From contig CM074858.1 in assembly GCA_037501455.1 (NCBI GenBank), positions 84,914,501 to 84,978,500 of the forward strand: DNA of 64,000 nucleotides. Reading direction: 5' to 3'. Positions 10,847-22,399 of this stretch are shown here, piece by piece. Within the stretch, counting starts at the first letter, position 1, and every line of letters starts with the position of its first letter. Both the position numbers and the translations under genes were made by a program. The notes beneath the pieces are model-generated. The model was not told where the DNA came from and ran no database searches. It saw only the letters and a program-made list of their open reading frames with translations. Origin of the DNA: Lantana camara (taxonomy: Eukaryota; Streptophyta; Magnoliopsida; Lamiales; Verbenaceae).

Positions 10847-12886
10847 TGCTGGAAAACACGAAAGAACGCGCAACGGAAGTTTAAAATCTTTTCCAAAGTT
10901 TAATCGTTGTCTTGCAATTTTCGTACTGTAACGTTGGGAATAACAAGAAACTCACTTTAATTGAAGCTTTCTTGTCATGTTGTTACCGCCTAACAAATAC
11001 CCTTCAAGCGGAAAGTCTCTCGAACGGTCCTTCGAATTAGACTCCTAAGTAGAAGGCCTCCAAAACGTATCCACACCAGACCTAGAACACGATCAAGCTA
11101 GTGAGAATGCTAGTTTCATGGCTTGTGTTAATGGCTAGGATAATTTTTGCTTTGAAAACTTTTCTTTTGGCTTTTCTAAAAAACTTAACACTTCGTGAGT
11201 GTTGGTCTAAAGAATAAGAGAAGCACCACCACTATTATAAATACTAAAGGGTTCGAAAATGCTAGGGTTTCATAAACCTAGTGGACTTTGTTTTCTTGCT
11301 CACTAATTAACTAATTTAATTATTAATTTAGTTAGAGAAAATAAGTTCCCAACTTGTTCTCCAAGTTTTGCAAGAATAACCATCTCTCTCCTACAATAGG
11401 AAGCTGGACTTTTCAACTTTCCTAAAGTTAAAAGTCAATATTCAATAAATAAATTAATTCCCAATTAAATTAATTATTTATTGGGTTAAGTTTATTTGAG
11501 AATAGTCTTAACAATTAATTCAAAATTAATTAAAAGACCAAAATTAATTCATTACAATTTAATTAATTAATTCAAGAAAAGAATTCACGTGTAATATAAT
11601 TACACGCTTGGAGACACGTACGTGCTACGTGTGCATGACACGTGGCAGCCACGCAGGCTACGCGTGACACGTGACAATCACGTGTCAATGACACGTGGCA
11701 ATGCCCACGTGTTACTCTCTCCATTTCGATCAACAATTTGATCATTCGTTAATCATATTAACATCCTACCATAACCCTCGTGTTCTGGCATTTGTGTGTG
11801 ACCCTTTAGGTTTATTATTCGATTAGTAGTGACAGCAATTAATTAATTCCCTAATTAATTAATCACTTCACAGATCACACTACCGTAATCTAGCAATGGG
11901 TGTGTGTCCCCTAGCCGAATAACGAAATGAATCGAAGAACCTTTCAGTCAATGACAACCAGTGAAATATGATCCTCCTACAACTCCATCTCTCAATCAAG
12001 AACTAAGGCATGGGAATATTCTCAAAGCCCAAATATTCTTGATCTTTAAAGTTAAGTTCGTTTCATATCCATTTCGATCTCAATCCTAGAAAACCCCATT
12101 TTCTTAATGTCTTGATCTTTTATCCACCTTGGCCTAGGGTTTAATGTTTAATGGACTACGAACAACTCAATCAATAAGAGATCATTCTTGTTCTTAACAA
12201 GTGTTGGTCCTTTATCGATACTACTAATTCTACATATGCCACTTGTGTAATCCCAACATAGACCGTGGTTCAGGTGTCTATATGGCGACACCCTTTTGAG
12301 CCTATATCAAAGATTACAGAGTTAGCTCATTTAAGGCATTACAGAATCTCAAGTCTAAGGATTAATGAATCACATCATTGACCTGTGAGATATTTCCTAA
12401 TCTGGAAGTTTCAGGAAACTTCCTTTCCGATTTAGGAATGTTCTCACGCGGGACATCTCAGTGATGAAGTTCTTGTAACAATCACCCTTATGTATTATGG
12501 ACGCATCAACGTATGCACTTATCACTCCATGAAACTAAGTGATCCTTCGAAAGGACATAATCACATAAGCAAGTCTCGGCAGAGTCAAGGTCGACACTCC
12601 CACTGTCTGTCGGACTCATTGACTTGGAGAAGTTTCTAATCCTCGCCTATAGAGTTAAGAACTTGTTTCATGTGTCGTTCCCATAACGACAAAGTTCTTA
12701 ACGACCTCATCGGATTAGGGGAGTTCAATACATACAAAACACAGCCAACCCAAACAGACATAAATAAGCACATAAAGAAGTGATTGCCTATGAACAAAAT
12801 CATTTCGTTTATCATTCAAAGACTGTTTGTGATTTCACAAGGAAATAGTAAAACAAACATTCGCTTTAAGGGCACTAATCCTAACA
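10847..12886 (-). mobile_element. Solo LTR, Ty1/copia (SIRE/Maximus-like?), minus orientation
   Basis: On the minus strand the LTR reads TGTTAGGATTAGTGCCC...TTTTCCAGCA. It is flanked by perfect target duplications CACCT at 10842-10846 and 12887-12891, inside gag coding sequence. Length is 2040 bp. Its 5' end matches the starts of the LTRs at 16133 (minus) and 61041 (plus), the latter linked to a copia-type tRNA-Met PBS. The SIRE/Maximus label is an inference from LTR length and PBS. No coding sequence is seen. Confidence 0.92.
11583..11722. promoter_or_regulatory. Dense CACGTG / ACGTG (G-box, ABRE-like) cluster in copia LTR
   Basis: Within about 140 bp there are at least eight ACGTG cores, several as perfect G-boxes (CACGTG), e.g. 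CACGTGTAAT, GACACGTGGCAG, GACACGTGAC, ATCACGTGTC and CCCACGTGTT. G-boxes bind bZIP and bHLH factors, so this is a candidate enhancer of the LTR promoter. Function is inferred only from motif density. Confidence 0.6.
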
Positions 12887-12891
12887 CACCT

Positions 12892-13235
12892 CGTCTTCTC
12901 AACGGAGCTACAAGGAATTAGCTCCCAAATTCTTTCCACTTGTATAAGCCACTCCTCAACTTGTATGTCGTCTCCGCCTTCGAACCTCGGAGAATTTTGA
13001 CTCTGAAATTCCCTTAAGGTGACGATTATTAAGCCCCCCTCTTGATTACCCACCGAAGGTGTATTTTGGCGGTTTCTATTATCAAGATAGGCACATAGCA
13101 TATGCAGTGGCGGTGGTGGTGGGTTTTGCTCTTGTTCGGGAGAATGGTCCCGGTGATGGCGTCTTTCGGGAAATCTATCTCAATGATGTACGTGGAGGCA
13201 TCTACAAAAGACAAGAAATTCCAATATATATGCAT
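12892..13235 (-). pseudogene. gypsy gag remnant, N-terminal part
   Basis: On the minus strand this region carries typical gag text, PRFEGGDDIQVEEWLIQVER followed by IWELIPCSSVEKTR, broken at 12891 by the copia solo LTR. A change of frame near 13,080-13,100 separates the start from the conserved part. The C-terminal half resumes at 10841. It lies just downstream of the PBS at 13373-13386, as expected for gag. Confidence 0.75.
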
Positions 13236-13372
13236 GGGGGTTAGTACATGTTCATGTGTACAATTAATGAGAATGAAGATAATTAAGCATATAAGTCACA
13301 TAACCACGTTGTCCTATGTCCTACGACCTAGACGGACTCAACACGACACTAGAACTCCGATTTTACAACCTA

Positions 13373-13386
13373 GAGCTCTGATACCA
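13373..13386 (-). other. Primer binding site (tRNA-Met type) of the minus-strand gypsy element
   Basis: The minus strand reads TGGTATCAGAGCTC, the usual complement of the initiator tRNA-Met 3' end, eight bases beyond the LTR edge at 13395. It fixes the orientation of the element and the end of its 5' LTR. Confidence 0.85.
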
Positions 13387-13394
13387 CTTTAGGA

Positions 13395-16300
13395 TGTAGC
13401 GTCCGGAGCGTGGGCCACCACATCCTCGCACTAAGACCCAAACCCGAATATGAAATGGGAAATCCATACATGAGCCTAAGTCATAGCGAATACGTACTCA
13501 AAGCGCGTAACAATAAATCAAAAGGCGGAAACAAGGAGTTCAATAAACATAAAATTCAAGATTCAATCACATGCACCAAGTATCTAAATATACATATCCA
13601 TGTTGAATCATAAATCCAAGGTAATAGTCATATCATTAAGTACAAGGCAAAAATAACATATGCGATGCACCTAGCTCGACCTAAACCCAAAAGTGAAACT
13701 CAAATGACCCACTTCTCCGCCTAGCTAATGCCAAAACCTGCAAACTAAAAGAGTAAACGAGGGTCAGTCCATGGATAGAGTTAGGCGGCTAACGCATACC
13801 CACATACTATACATATATAGAGCAAAACACGTAAAAGAGAAAGGTTATGAACCAGGAATAGGTTTTGCACACCAAAACTCATAAAAGCATTATATATGAT
13901 ATACATATATAATACATTCATAAAGACTCTATTCTCGTTTCATAATCCAAACATTACATTAAAGCTCAGCGAGTACGAGCATCCAGCCTTCACACCTCAT
14001 TACATTACATTAAAAACAAATCACATTCCATCCACCAAACTCCGATGATGGACGTGTCGACCGACCCTTAGCCATCCATTAAATTGAACTTCCATGAAAA
14101 GGTTGCAATCCCACAATGTGTCCTTGCTTTTGAAGATGACAGCTCAAGAATATCATGCCTTTCTTAATCCCGATCGCACATGATACCTCAAAGTGGAGAA
14201 CTATGCCTGGGGTTTATCCGATGGCCCGTTTGTTGGGAAAAACAAAATAGTAACGCAGCGAAATTTTAAAAAAAAAATTCCCAAATGAAGATCGAATTTT
14301 CAATTCTTATTCCCAAATTCGTAAGGTTCTAAGAAACTCACTTAGATTGAGTTTCCTTGACATGTTTGAGCCGCCCACAAACGCTCTTCAAGCGGCAAGT
14401 CCTCAAGCTCCTTCGAATCTTTCAAGACTCCACAAAAGTAACCCTCTAGAGGAATAGTCCACACTAACCTCGATCACGATCTAAACAGGGAGGATGCTAG
14501 TTCTATATTTAGTGTTTAGGCTCTAGGGTTTATGTGTTGTAATCTGGAGAAGGAGATTGTCTATCATTCCCTTATGGGGTTCGAACCCCATGTATATATA
14601 GGCTAAGGGGTTCGAACCCCTTATGCTTGTTGGACAAGGTTTCCTAAACCTTTTAGCTAAGGGATTTCTTGCTTGGAGAGAAAGACTCTTACTTTGACCA
14701 AAAGTCTCATTTTGACCAACTTGTCAAGCAAGAAATAATATCTAACCATTTTAGATATTTTATTTATTCACAATAAATATCTTGAAGCTAATAATTAATT
14801 AATTTATAATTAATTATTTATTAGACTTAAATTCTCCAAATTAGAATTTTAATATTAACTCATAATTAAATTAAAGTCTATTAAATAATTAATGAATATT
14901 AATCATTTAATGCATGACAATCACGTGACATGTGTCACGCCTAGGACACATGTCCCACACGTGTGAATCACACCTGTGGTCCCCACCAATCTCTCATTGA
15001 TCCGATCAATTCGTTTAATCGATTTAAGCCTTAACCCTCGTGATTGGGCATTTGTGTGTGACCCTCTATGTTCTTAATTTAATTAGTAGTGACCCTAATT
15101 AATTAATTCCCAATTAATTAATCAGTCCACAGATCATACTACCATAGTCTAGCAGCAGGTTTGTGACCCCTAGCTAAATAAGAATATCTCAATTCGAAAA
15201 AACCTTTAAGTCATTGACATATGTGAGATAAAATCCTCCTACATCCCATCTCTCAATTGAGATCTAGGGCAAGGGAATAATCAGAACCCTAATAATCTCA
15301 ATCTTAAAGATGAGTGCATTTCATATCCATTTGATCTCGATCCAAGAAACCCATTTCTTGATCTCGATCCACTGCCTTGGCCAAGGACTCCCTCATGGCA
15401 TATGAATGACTTACACAATAAGAGATCAACTTGCTAAAGCAAGTGTAGGTCCTTTATCGATTCTCATATGCTTCCATGTGCCACTTGTGCAGCCCCAGCA
15501 TAAGCTTTGAATCAGTTGCCTAAGGCAACACCCTTTAAAGCTCATACCTAAGACTGCAGAGTTAGCCCACAAAGCATCGATGGAATCTCAAGTCTAAGGA
15601 CTACTTAATCACATCAATGACTCGTGAGATATTTTCTAATCAAGAAGTTTCTATTTTCAGAAATAGAAACTTCCTTTCCCATTTAGGAATCTTCTCACAC
15701 AGGACATCTCAGTGTACCTACTTAGAATAAGTAAGCACCCTCATGTATCACGCACGTATCAATCAATACACTTTGCACCCCATGAAACAAGGTGGTCCTT
15801 CTTAAGGGCGCGATCATACAAGCAAGCCTCAAACGAGTCATATCGACACTCCCGATGTCTTTTGGACTCATCGACTTGGAGTAATTTCTAATCATAACTT
15901 AAGTGATTTAGGGCTCGTCTCATGAACCACTTTACCTAAGTGGTTGAGTTCTATAAGTCATATTGATTAGGGGAGTTCTTACACATGCACAGCTAAAGTA
16001 AACACACAATCAAACAAAAACATATAAAGAAGTGTAGCCTTTGTCGTTTATTATTCAAAGATTGTCTGTGATTTACAAAAGGAAAAGTACTAAGCAGACT
16101 ATTACATCGGCTTTCAGGGCATTATTCCTAACACCGTTATCGTTCCGGTTTCCCAACCCATAATCTCCGAGGCCCATTTATTTCATTATATTACATTACT
16201 GCCAATATTTCATGCCTATCTCACTCAAACATTACATAATGTAAGCATTAACATTAACTTTTATTTCAAAACATAAGCTCATATATACTGGTAATTATAG

Positions 16301-17890
16301 GCCTTTTGAAAGCCGAAAATTTATCACAAGATCATAAACATATCGTACATTACACATATTTAACTATATATATAATATATAGTTACATACGAGCTAGGAA
16401 ACTGGCATTTAAGGGTATTAGGTTGCTTAACTAAAAAGAAAAGAACCTAAAGCTCACTTTTGAACAAAAGAAATACGTGCGGTGCGAGAACAACCCCAAA
16501 CACCCTTAAACTTCGGGCACGGCTCCTCCCGGAAGCACCACTATGACAAACAAACATAACACTAAAGACTTAGACTCGATTATATACCATTTAGACGCAC
16601 GACGATGCAAACGAATGCAATGTATGCAATGAAGTGTCATAAGATAGCAATTAAGCGTTTACATTTTCATTTCACGTTTACACCTTGAATCTCATAGCAT
16701 AAAATTCAAAAATATATCAAAACATATCATATATTCATCAATTAATATCATAGGATCAGATTAGAGGAAAAAGAAATTATTTAAAACATCAAACGAATGC
16801 AAAGAATACACATAATACGTCATATGGTAGCACTTATGTCATTCAAGTTTGTAGCTCGTATAAATCGTATCAAATTAATCCAAAAACTTAATACAAGAAG
16901 TTTAACACATAATATTACATGTTAATAACACTTAGGAGTCATAAACGAGGTGAGACAATAACAAAACAAATGAACATAACACATTTCACAACTATACATG
17001 CGAAGAAAGGGATGATACGAGGGTTACACCCTTTTAGTTCAAAGGTTGTCACCCCCATGGGCTGGGGCAGACCCTAAACCTCAAAAATGCATTGCAGGGC
17101 CATGGGAGTGGCATGAAATTGCTCACCCCCATGGCTCAAGTCAGATGCATAGCCCCTAAGAAAAGCTACATTGTCAAGGGGTGACAATGCATCAAGAGAA
17201 AAGTTGCACGAGGGTGAACCTATGCAGCTACTTTCTTCCCACTAAAACGTAATGATCTTTCCCTGTTTATCTTCTCCATAGCAGCAGCATACATAAGGCA
17301 ACAGGGCAGCAATCACAATAGCACAAAACGCAAGGGAAAACAGGCAACAAATGCAAGCAAAACAGCCACAAATTATCACAAGGTAACCGGCAATCAAGAA
17401 GGCAACATATGGAGTGAAAAATGATCAATTATTTCCATGTTTTCTTGCAAGAAAAACTTAAGTGAACTAATGTTAAATCCTTACACAACCAACTACCATC
17501 AAATAGGGACATACAAATGAAATAAATAAGCTACAAGGATCATCATATAAGTTTTTGATTTCAAAAAGACATGAACAAGTTATGTATATTTTGACATTTG
17601 CCCTAACCATTCATCATCTCCTCCATCTACCATGCATTCTTAGGTTAAAACATAAAACTTACGGATGAAATGTGCACAAGATCATGGAGAACAAGAATCT
17701 TCACTTACCTGTGAAGTTGGAGAAGAGAATGAGGTCTTATGAGCTCAAATGTTTGAACATGGTGAGTGTGTTTTCATTTGCCTTCCTTCCTTGCTTTCTT
17801 GGCTTGCTTTTGCGAATTTTAATGATTGGAGTTGTGAAAGTTTAAGGAAATTTAATTCGGTATGAGTAGAGTATGATGTTCATACAATTA
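13395..17890 (-). repeat. 5' LTR of the old minus-strand gypsy element (interrupted)
   Basis: The low-coordinate edge reads TGTAGCGTCCGGAGCG, the standard minus-strand LTR end of this group, next to the PBS. A copia solo LTR (14231-16133) interrupts it. The part from ~16690 to ~17800 is collinear with 5618-6059 and 9116-9790. The high-coordinate end should read ...GTCACA but no such terminus is seen before 18,400, so the LTR is probably truncated near 17,880-17,890. Confidence 0.7.
14231..16133 (-). mobile_element. Solo LTR, Ty1/copia, minus orientation (1903 bp)
   Basis: On the minus strand it reads TGTTAGGAATAATGCCC...TTTTTCCCAACA, with inverted TGTTgGGAA-type ends. Perfect target duplications CCGTT flank it at 14226-14230 and 16134-16138. 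It belongs to the same family as the solo LTR at 10847-12886 (shared stretches such as TTTAGGAAT.TTCTCAC and GGACATCTCAGTG). ACGTG motifs near 14,920-14,980 are a weaker version of the cluster in the other copy. Confidence 0.93.
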
Positions 17891-18239
17891 TCTCCCCTAT
17901 GCCATTTTATACTAGTGAACTCAATTCAAGTTTTATATCTCTTGTTGATTGAGTGGGTTATGCAACCAAACCCTATATTAGAATATAATCAAATTCAATT
18001 AACTTTCTTGTCTATTGATTGAAGAACGTACTTGGTAATTGCTTGGTTCTCCCTTCCCTGTGGACACTTTATATACTACAAATGTCGTGTGTACACTTGC
18101 ACATATGTAGAGTTTAAGTAAATTTTGGATTGCATAACAATGACAAGCATACATCAATCAATCAAAAAAGAATACAAAAAATATAATCAAAGAAGAATCG
18201 CTAACAAAAATTAAAACAACATAGTTAGGGATATTATTT
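17891..18239. other. No recognisable feature
   Basis: AT-rich sequence between the truncated gypsy LTR and the LINE remnant. No open frame, repeat or terminus is supported. Confidence 0.5.
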
Positions 18240-18415
18240 AAGCAAACCAGCCTTCCTAGTGAGGATGTGACCATAGGATTGGTGCACCAAGGAGCAAAAG
18301 AAAAGCAAATAATAGAAGTATAAAAAAGGGCATCTCGATTCGCTTCGACTGAGTTTTTCAGTGTAAAAAGAAATCATCATCATCTGAGCCAAACTTCTCA
18401 ATTAGATTCTTGCAA

Positions 18416-18751
18416 TCACCTTCCAAAATAGTAGCAGACCACCCCTTGTGGCATATTAATCTTGTAGTGGTAAGGGGCTGCTAAGGTCTCTACAACCTCT
18501 GGGTCTGTCGGTCCAAAAAACAAAGGGTACAAAGTCCAACAAACACAACCACCTTTTCTGCATCCTACTTCCATATTATCTTTAAAAATAGCCTTATCAA
18601 ATTTAACTTTGTCATGCTCAAGTGGTCTCCATGAAGAAAAGGGGGTTGTGGGGGAACAATGAACTTTAGTGTGAACTCTAGCCAAGAAAAGGTAGCAAAA
18701 ATTTCTCGCAAACCTCGTAACATCATTAGAAAATGAGAAGGTCCCTTCCAA
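18416..18751 (-). pseudogene. LINE RNase H domain remnant
   Basis: An open stretch of 111 codons resembles the C-terminal RNase H domain of plant LINEs (W-x-P...KVKFDKAIF, in place of the usual NFDGA motif). The first catalytic Asp is kept as D but its surroundings are altered. A neighbouring frame (18,783-18,565) supplies the preceding part, implying a frameshift. It is not a host gene. Confidence 0.6.
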
Positions 18752-19126
18752 AATGCATTTATTTTGGTTGCACCAAAGACCACAAAGTGCAGTGAGAAAT
18801 AAAGTCCTATCTAAGCAATCAAGAGTTTTAAAAAACTGTTCAATCCAAGAGTTGAGAATGCCTCCAATGCAATGAATAACGAAGCTATGAATGTTAGTGA
18901 GGGCCCATAACTGTCGAGCAAAATCGGAATTGCTGAAAATGTGCTTCCAATCCTCCTCAAATTTACCACATGCAAGGCAGGTAGTGATAACATCATCATG
19001 TCAACGCTTGAGGTTAATAGAAGACACAATTGCATTATTAGTTAACTTCTAACAAAGAGTTTAATTTTTGGTGCTACTTGGCCTACTAGATAAAGTTCAA
19101 GTTTGGTGGTTGCAAAAGAGCTCGTG

Positions 19127-19264
19127 AAATCGATCGTCCTTGGTAAAATGCCAAATAAGGCAACTTTTAGTTCGGTGTCAACTTTTAGTTAAGTTGATTC
19201 CCACATAATAAGCACTTATAACTGTAAAATCGATCGTCCTTGGTAAAATGCCAAATAAGGCAAC
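19127..19264. repeat. 38-bp direct repeat separated by exactly 100 bp
   Basis: The segment from AAATCGATCGTCC to AATAAGGCAAC occurs at 19127-19164 and again at 19227-19264 with no difference that I can see. The 62 bp between contain a small internal repeat (CAACTTTTAGTT). It could be a local segmental duplication with filler DNA, or a target duplication of a lost insert. Confidence 0.8.
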
Positions 19265-19619
19265 CACAATTCATGAGGCTGCCTAAACGGATAACAAGAA
19301 TGTTTCAACATCGGGAGAGAGAAAGGTGTCTTCAATTAAAACTCAATTCCAAGTCCAAGTCTCTGTCAATATAAGATATTCGACCAAAGCAAGGTATTGC
19401 TTCGGGTAAAGTGAAATTAACTACATTAAGTGAGGGTGAGGTAACCATTTATCATGCCAAATACGAATCTTCTCTCCATTCTCAAGCCATCGTATATTTG
19501 AACTCATAAGGTTTTTAGTCGAACCTACACTTTAATGATTGGACCAGGAATATTTCGAGGAAGCTTTATCCATTTAATGAAGAGCACACGCATGAGGATT
19601 TTGAGCAAGTAGAAACAAT

Positions 19620-19890
19620 GCACAATTGAAGAAGAGGGATCAAGTCGGAGATTTCTCGAAGAGTTCGAAGATAGTCATCTTCCATGTACGGTAATTTTCT
19701 ACCATTGTAATTCCTCTAAGCATGATAAATTTTGTACTCTTAGGTGTTAACTGCATGTTGTATTTATTTGTTTTATGATTTAAATTTTTTGTTATTGATG
19801 CATGTATATACTTGAGTAGATCTGACTAAGACTTGAACTGTATTTATAAAAATATTTTGATACCTATATTTTAATGAAAGTTTTTGGAGT
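19620..19890 (+). mobile_element. Fragment of a copia LTR related to the LTR at 61041-63228
   Basis: From AAGCATGATAAATT (19714) through GCATGTATATACTTGAGTAG to the run ending ~19,890, the sequence aligns collinearly with 63004-63180 of the copia LTR at the far end of the window, with many substitutions. The upstream part, CTCGAAGAGTTCGAAG then TACGGTAATTTTCT, parallels 62,930-62,985. LTR ends are not preserved. It sits inside the LINE remnant. Confidence 0.7.
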
Positions 19891-20369
19891 ACAGTAATGT
19901 AAAATCATTCATTTTGGGCTTCCTACCTAGTAAAATCATCCTATCTCATTCCAAAAGGCAACTAAAACTTCTATGCACAAAAGAAAAGTATAAGGTGATG
20001 AGGGATCTCCTTGTCAAAGACATCTCTCAGGAAAAAGATTACTAAAGCTTAAATCATTCTAAATAGAGGAATAAGTGACTAAAGATACACAAAGCATAAT
20101 GAGCATTACGAATCCACTCCACTCGATCATAAATCTTATTCGTGTCGAGTTTAAGAGCAAAAAAAAAAACTCTCATTTCCTTTTTTTTTTTAATGCTTTA
20201 AAAAATAATTGATCTAAAAAACTGCAAGCACATTATTAGTAATGAGTCATCTAGGAACAAAAATTCATGAAAGTTTTTAAACGATTGACAATAGTTTTGC
20301 ATGCAAGTTTGTAAACAACCAAGTATAGACTAAGCGGATGTAGTTGGAATATGTATTTGGGGGAGGGAC

Positions 20370-20767
20370 TAGGGCTGCAAACAAGCCGAGCCAGCTTCGC
20401 GAGCCGATTTCAAGTTGACTCGGCTTGAAATCGTGGATGAGCGAGCTCAATCCGAGTCCTGACGATCCCGGGTCCACCATCGAGTCAATCTCGATCCTGT
20501 TGTGCCTAGGCTCGTGGCTTGCGAGCCAGCTCACGAGCCTATGCATATATATTTTTTAATTTATATATATATATATATATATGTATTTTAGATTTTATAT
20601 CAAATATAAATATTTATTTATATTATATATACATATAACATATATATATAATATATAATTAATTTGTAATATATTATCTATACATATAAGATATATATAA
20701 TATATTTAATTAATTACATATTGTCCAAACTCCAAACTCTAATATTATATTATGTACATTTTTACAT

Positions 20768-20842
<75 letters not shown>

Positions 20843-21331
20843 CTTAAAAATTTATGATTTACCAATGCATATACTATATTTTTGATAATTTATTTTATAT
20901 GTTTATAACTTTGTGTCTCAAATGCTATGGCTTATGGTACTAACATTTTGATAATTATAAAATTTACTAACATGTATGATACTAACTACTATGGTTTAAT
21001 GAGATAACATGTAATAACTAATTATGCATCATATATTATATTAAAATCTGTATGTGTATTACTAATGAGGTTTAATCTCTTAATATATTTTATACATTTT
21101 CTGGCATCTAGCCCGATTTCGAGTTGAAACGCGATCCCGAGTTTGTCCCGACGAGCCTTATCAAGCCGAGTCGAGTCAATCCTGAGCTAGGGACGAGCCG
21201 AGTTCAAGCTGCCAAATGCCAAACTCTGCGAGCTCGATCCCGAGTTCGAGTCAGGGAAAAAAATTCAATCTCAATCTCAAGCCTGATTATTTAAGCCAAA
21301 CTCGGCTCGGCTCGGCTCGTTTGCAGCCCTG
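20370..21331. mobile_element. hAT-type non-autonomous transposon (962 bp)
   Basis: Terminal inverted repeats TAGGGCTGCAAACAAGCC (left) and GGCTCGTTTGCAGCCCTG (right) are flanked by a perfect 8-bp duplication GGAGGGAC at 20362-20369 and 21332-21339. Eight-base duplications and T/CAGGG termini are typical of hAT elements. No transposase is encoded. The subterminal regions are rich in GAGCC/GGCTC and the middle is AT-rich with a long (AT)n tract. It shares its TIR family with the MITE at 42896-43302. Confidence 0.93.
20771..20839. repeat. (AT)34 microsatellite
   Basis: About 34 uninterrupted AT units inside the hAT element. Length is likely to vary and may be mis-assembled. Confidence 0.95.
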
Positions 21332-21339
21332 GGAGGGAC

Positions 21340-22399
21340 ACTTGGAAATAAAAACAATGTAACTGCAGTGCATAGAGCACAAAAAATTACTATGATTAAA
21401 AAAGTTCAAAACACGACATCATTTCAAATAATAGATCAAAACTTTTTAAAGAACAAAGGGGCATACTATTCGAGCGTGGGGTTTGAAGGGGAGAATGTTA
21501 GAGAGGGTCTTATGTATCTTGGCCACAATGAAAGGTTGGCTCTAAATTATCACCCTAAATATACTTCCATAGTTCCATATTTATCGGTATGTTACGCCCA
21601 AAAAAAAAAAACCATTAAAAGAAAACATGCAAAAAATATATAAATTAAATATCATATTGTTTCCAAATTAATTCATGTATTTATTAATCTTTTTGTTCCA
21701 ATTTGATAATAGAGATGAAAGAGCGCTTAAATATCTTCATTGAGTTCAAATTCTGATTGTTATAGTTTTAAATTTCCTAATTATTCAGAGATGAGATCAA
21801 TTATAATTGGTTGTTTTCCTCTTAGAAATGTCTACAATTAAGCGAATGGGCTAATATAATCGATGGTTGATCCCCGACTCTAGACCAAAAAATTAGACAA
21901 ACCAATTTAATTTTGCTTATTTTAATTACAACAAATGCTTTATTTTTATATTTATCAATTTCACTTTTTGAATATAATAGTTGCGGGTATACAATGTAAA
22001 TCCGGTAATTTTTTATTAATTGCAAAAAAAAATACTGAAATTGATAAATACTAAATATTTAGTTTTTTTCTTTAACACACGCCCAGTGAGATTCGAATTT
22101 TAATCTTTGCCTTAAAGAATGAACCTAGTAACCATTTGAACCAACCCCTATTGGCATACTAAATATTTAGGTCGATTAGTCTAAAAATGACAATAACAGT
22201 GTCATAATACAAAGATGCAAATATCCTTTTTTTTTTTAAAAAAAACCTAATTTAGATAGTATAAAATTTTAAAAGTATTCAATTTTTTTTTTTCAAAGTC
22301 TATTTTAATTTTTATTTTTTTAAATAAAGGATCATGTATCATGAGTTTTCATACATAGAAATATACAAAATTAGAATGGTTGTCCATACCTAGGGGAGC
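21340..22399. other. No recognisable gene or element
   Basis: AT-rich sequence with short A and T runs (near 21,600, 22,025, 22,230). Small open frames show no known motif. The pararetrovirus relic seems to begin near 22,400, but that boundary is not sharp. Confidence 0.5.

Larger units (their letters stand above)
5618..17890 (-). mobile_element. Old minus-strand gypsy element: LTR, PBS, gag and second LTR, pol absent
   Basis: Two LTR-derived stretches match each other: 5618-6059 plus 9116-~9790 (downstream side on the minus strand) and ~16690-~17800 (upstream side). Between them lie a tRNA-Met type PBS (13373-13386) and gag-like coding sequence (13235 down to 10080). I see no protease, reverse transcriptase or integrase, so pol was lost or the element is a pol-less derivative. 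It has been interrupted by solo LTRs at 6060-9110, 10847-12886 and 14231-16133 and is truncated at 5617 by the neighbouring plus-strand element. The outer limits at ~9890 and ~17890 are approximate. Confidence 0.7.
18240..20165 (-). mobile_element. Decayed LINE (L1-type non-LTR retrotransposon) remnant
   Basis: Minus-strand fragments appear in the order expected for the LINE ORF2 C-terminal half. Near 20,160-20,100 the frame gives ALKLDTNKIYDRVEW, the reverse transcriptase motif of plant L1 elements, and near 20,015-19,975 a GDPSSPYTFLLC motif. Between 19,060 and 18,780 a zf-RVT-like segment reads CLACGKFEEDWKHIFSNS. At 18,751-18,416 comes an RNase H-like segment (KVKFDKAIFKDNMEVG). Frames are broken by stops, and a copia LTR fragment interrupts it at about 19,620-19,890. 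Endonuclease and ORF1 are not visible. Confidence 0.75.
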
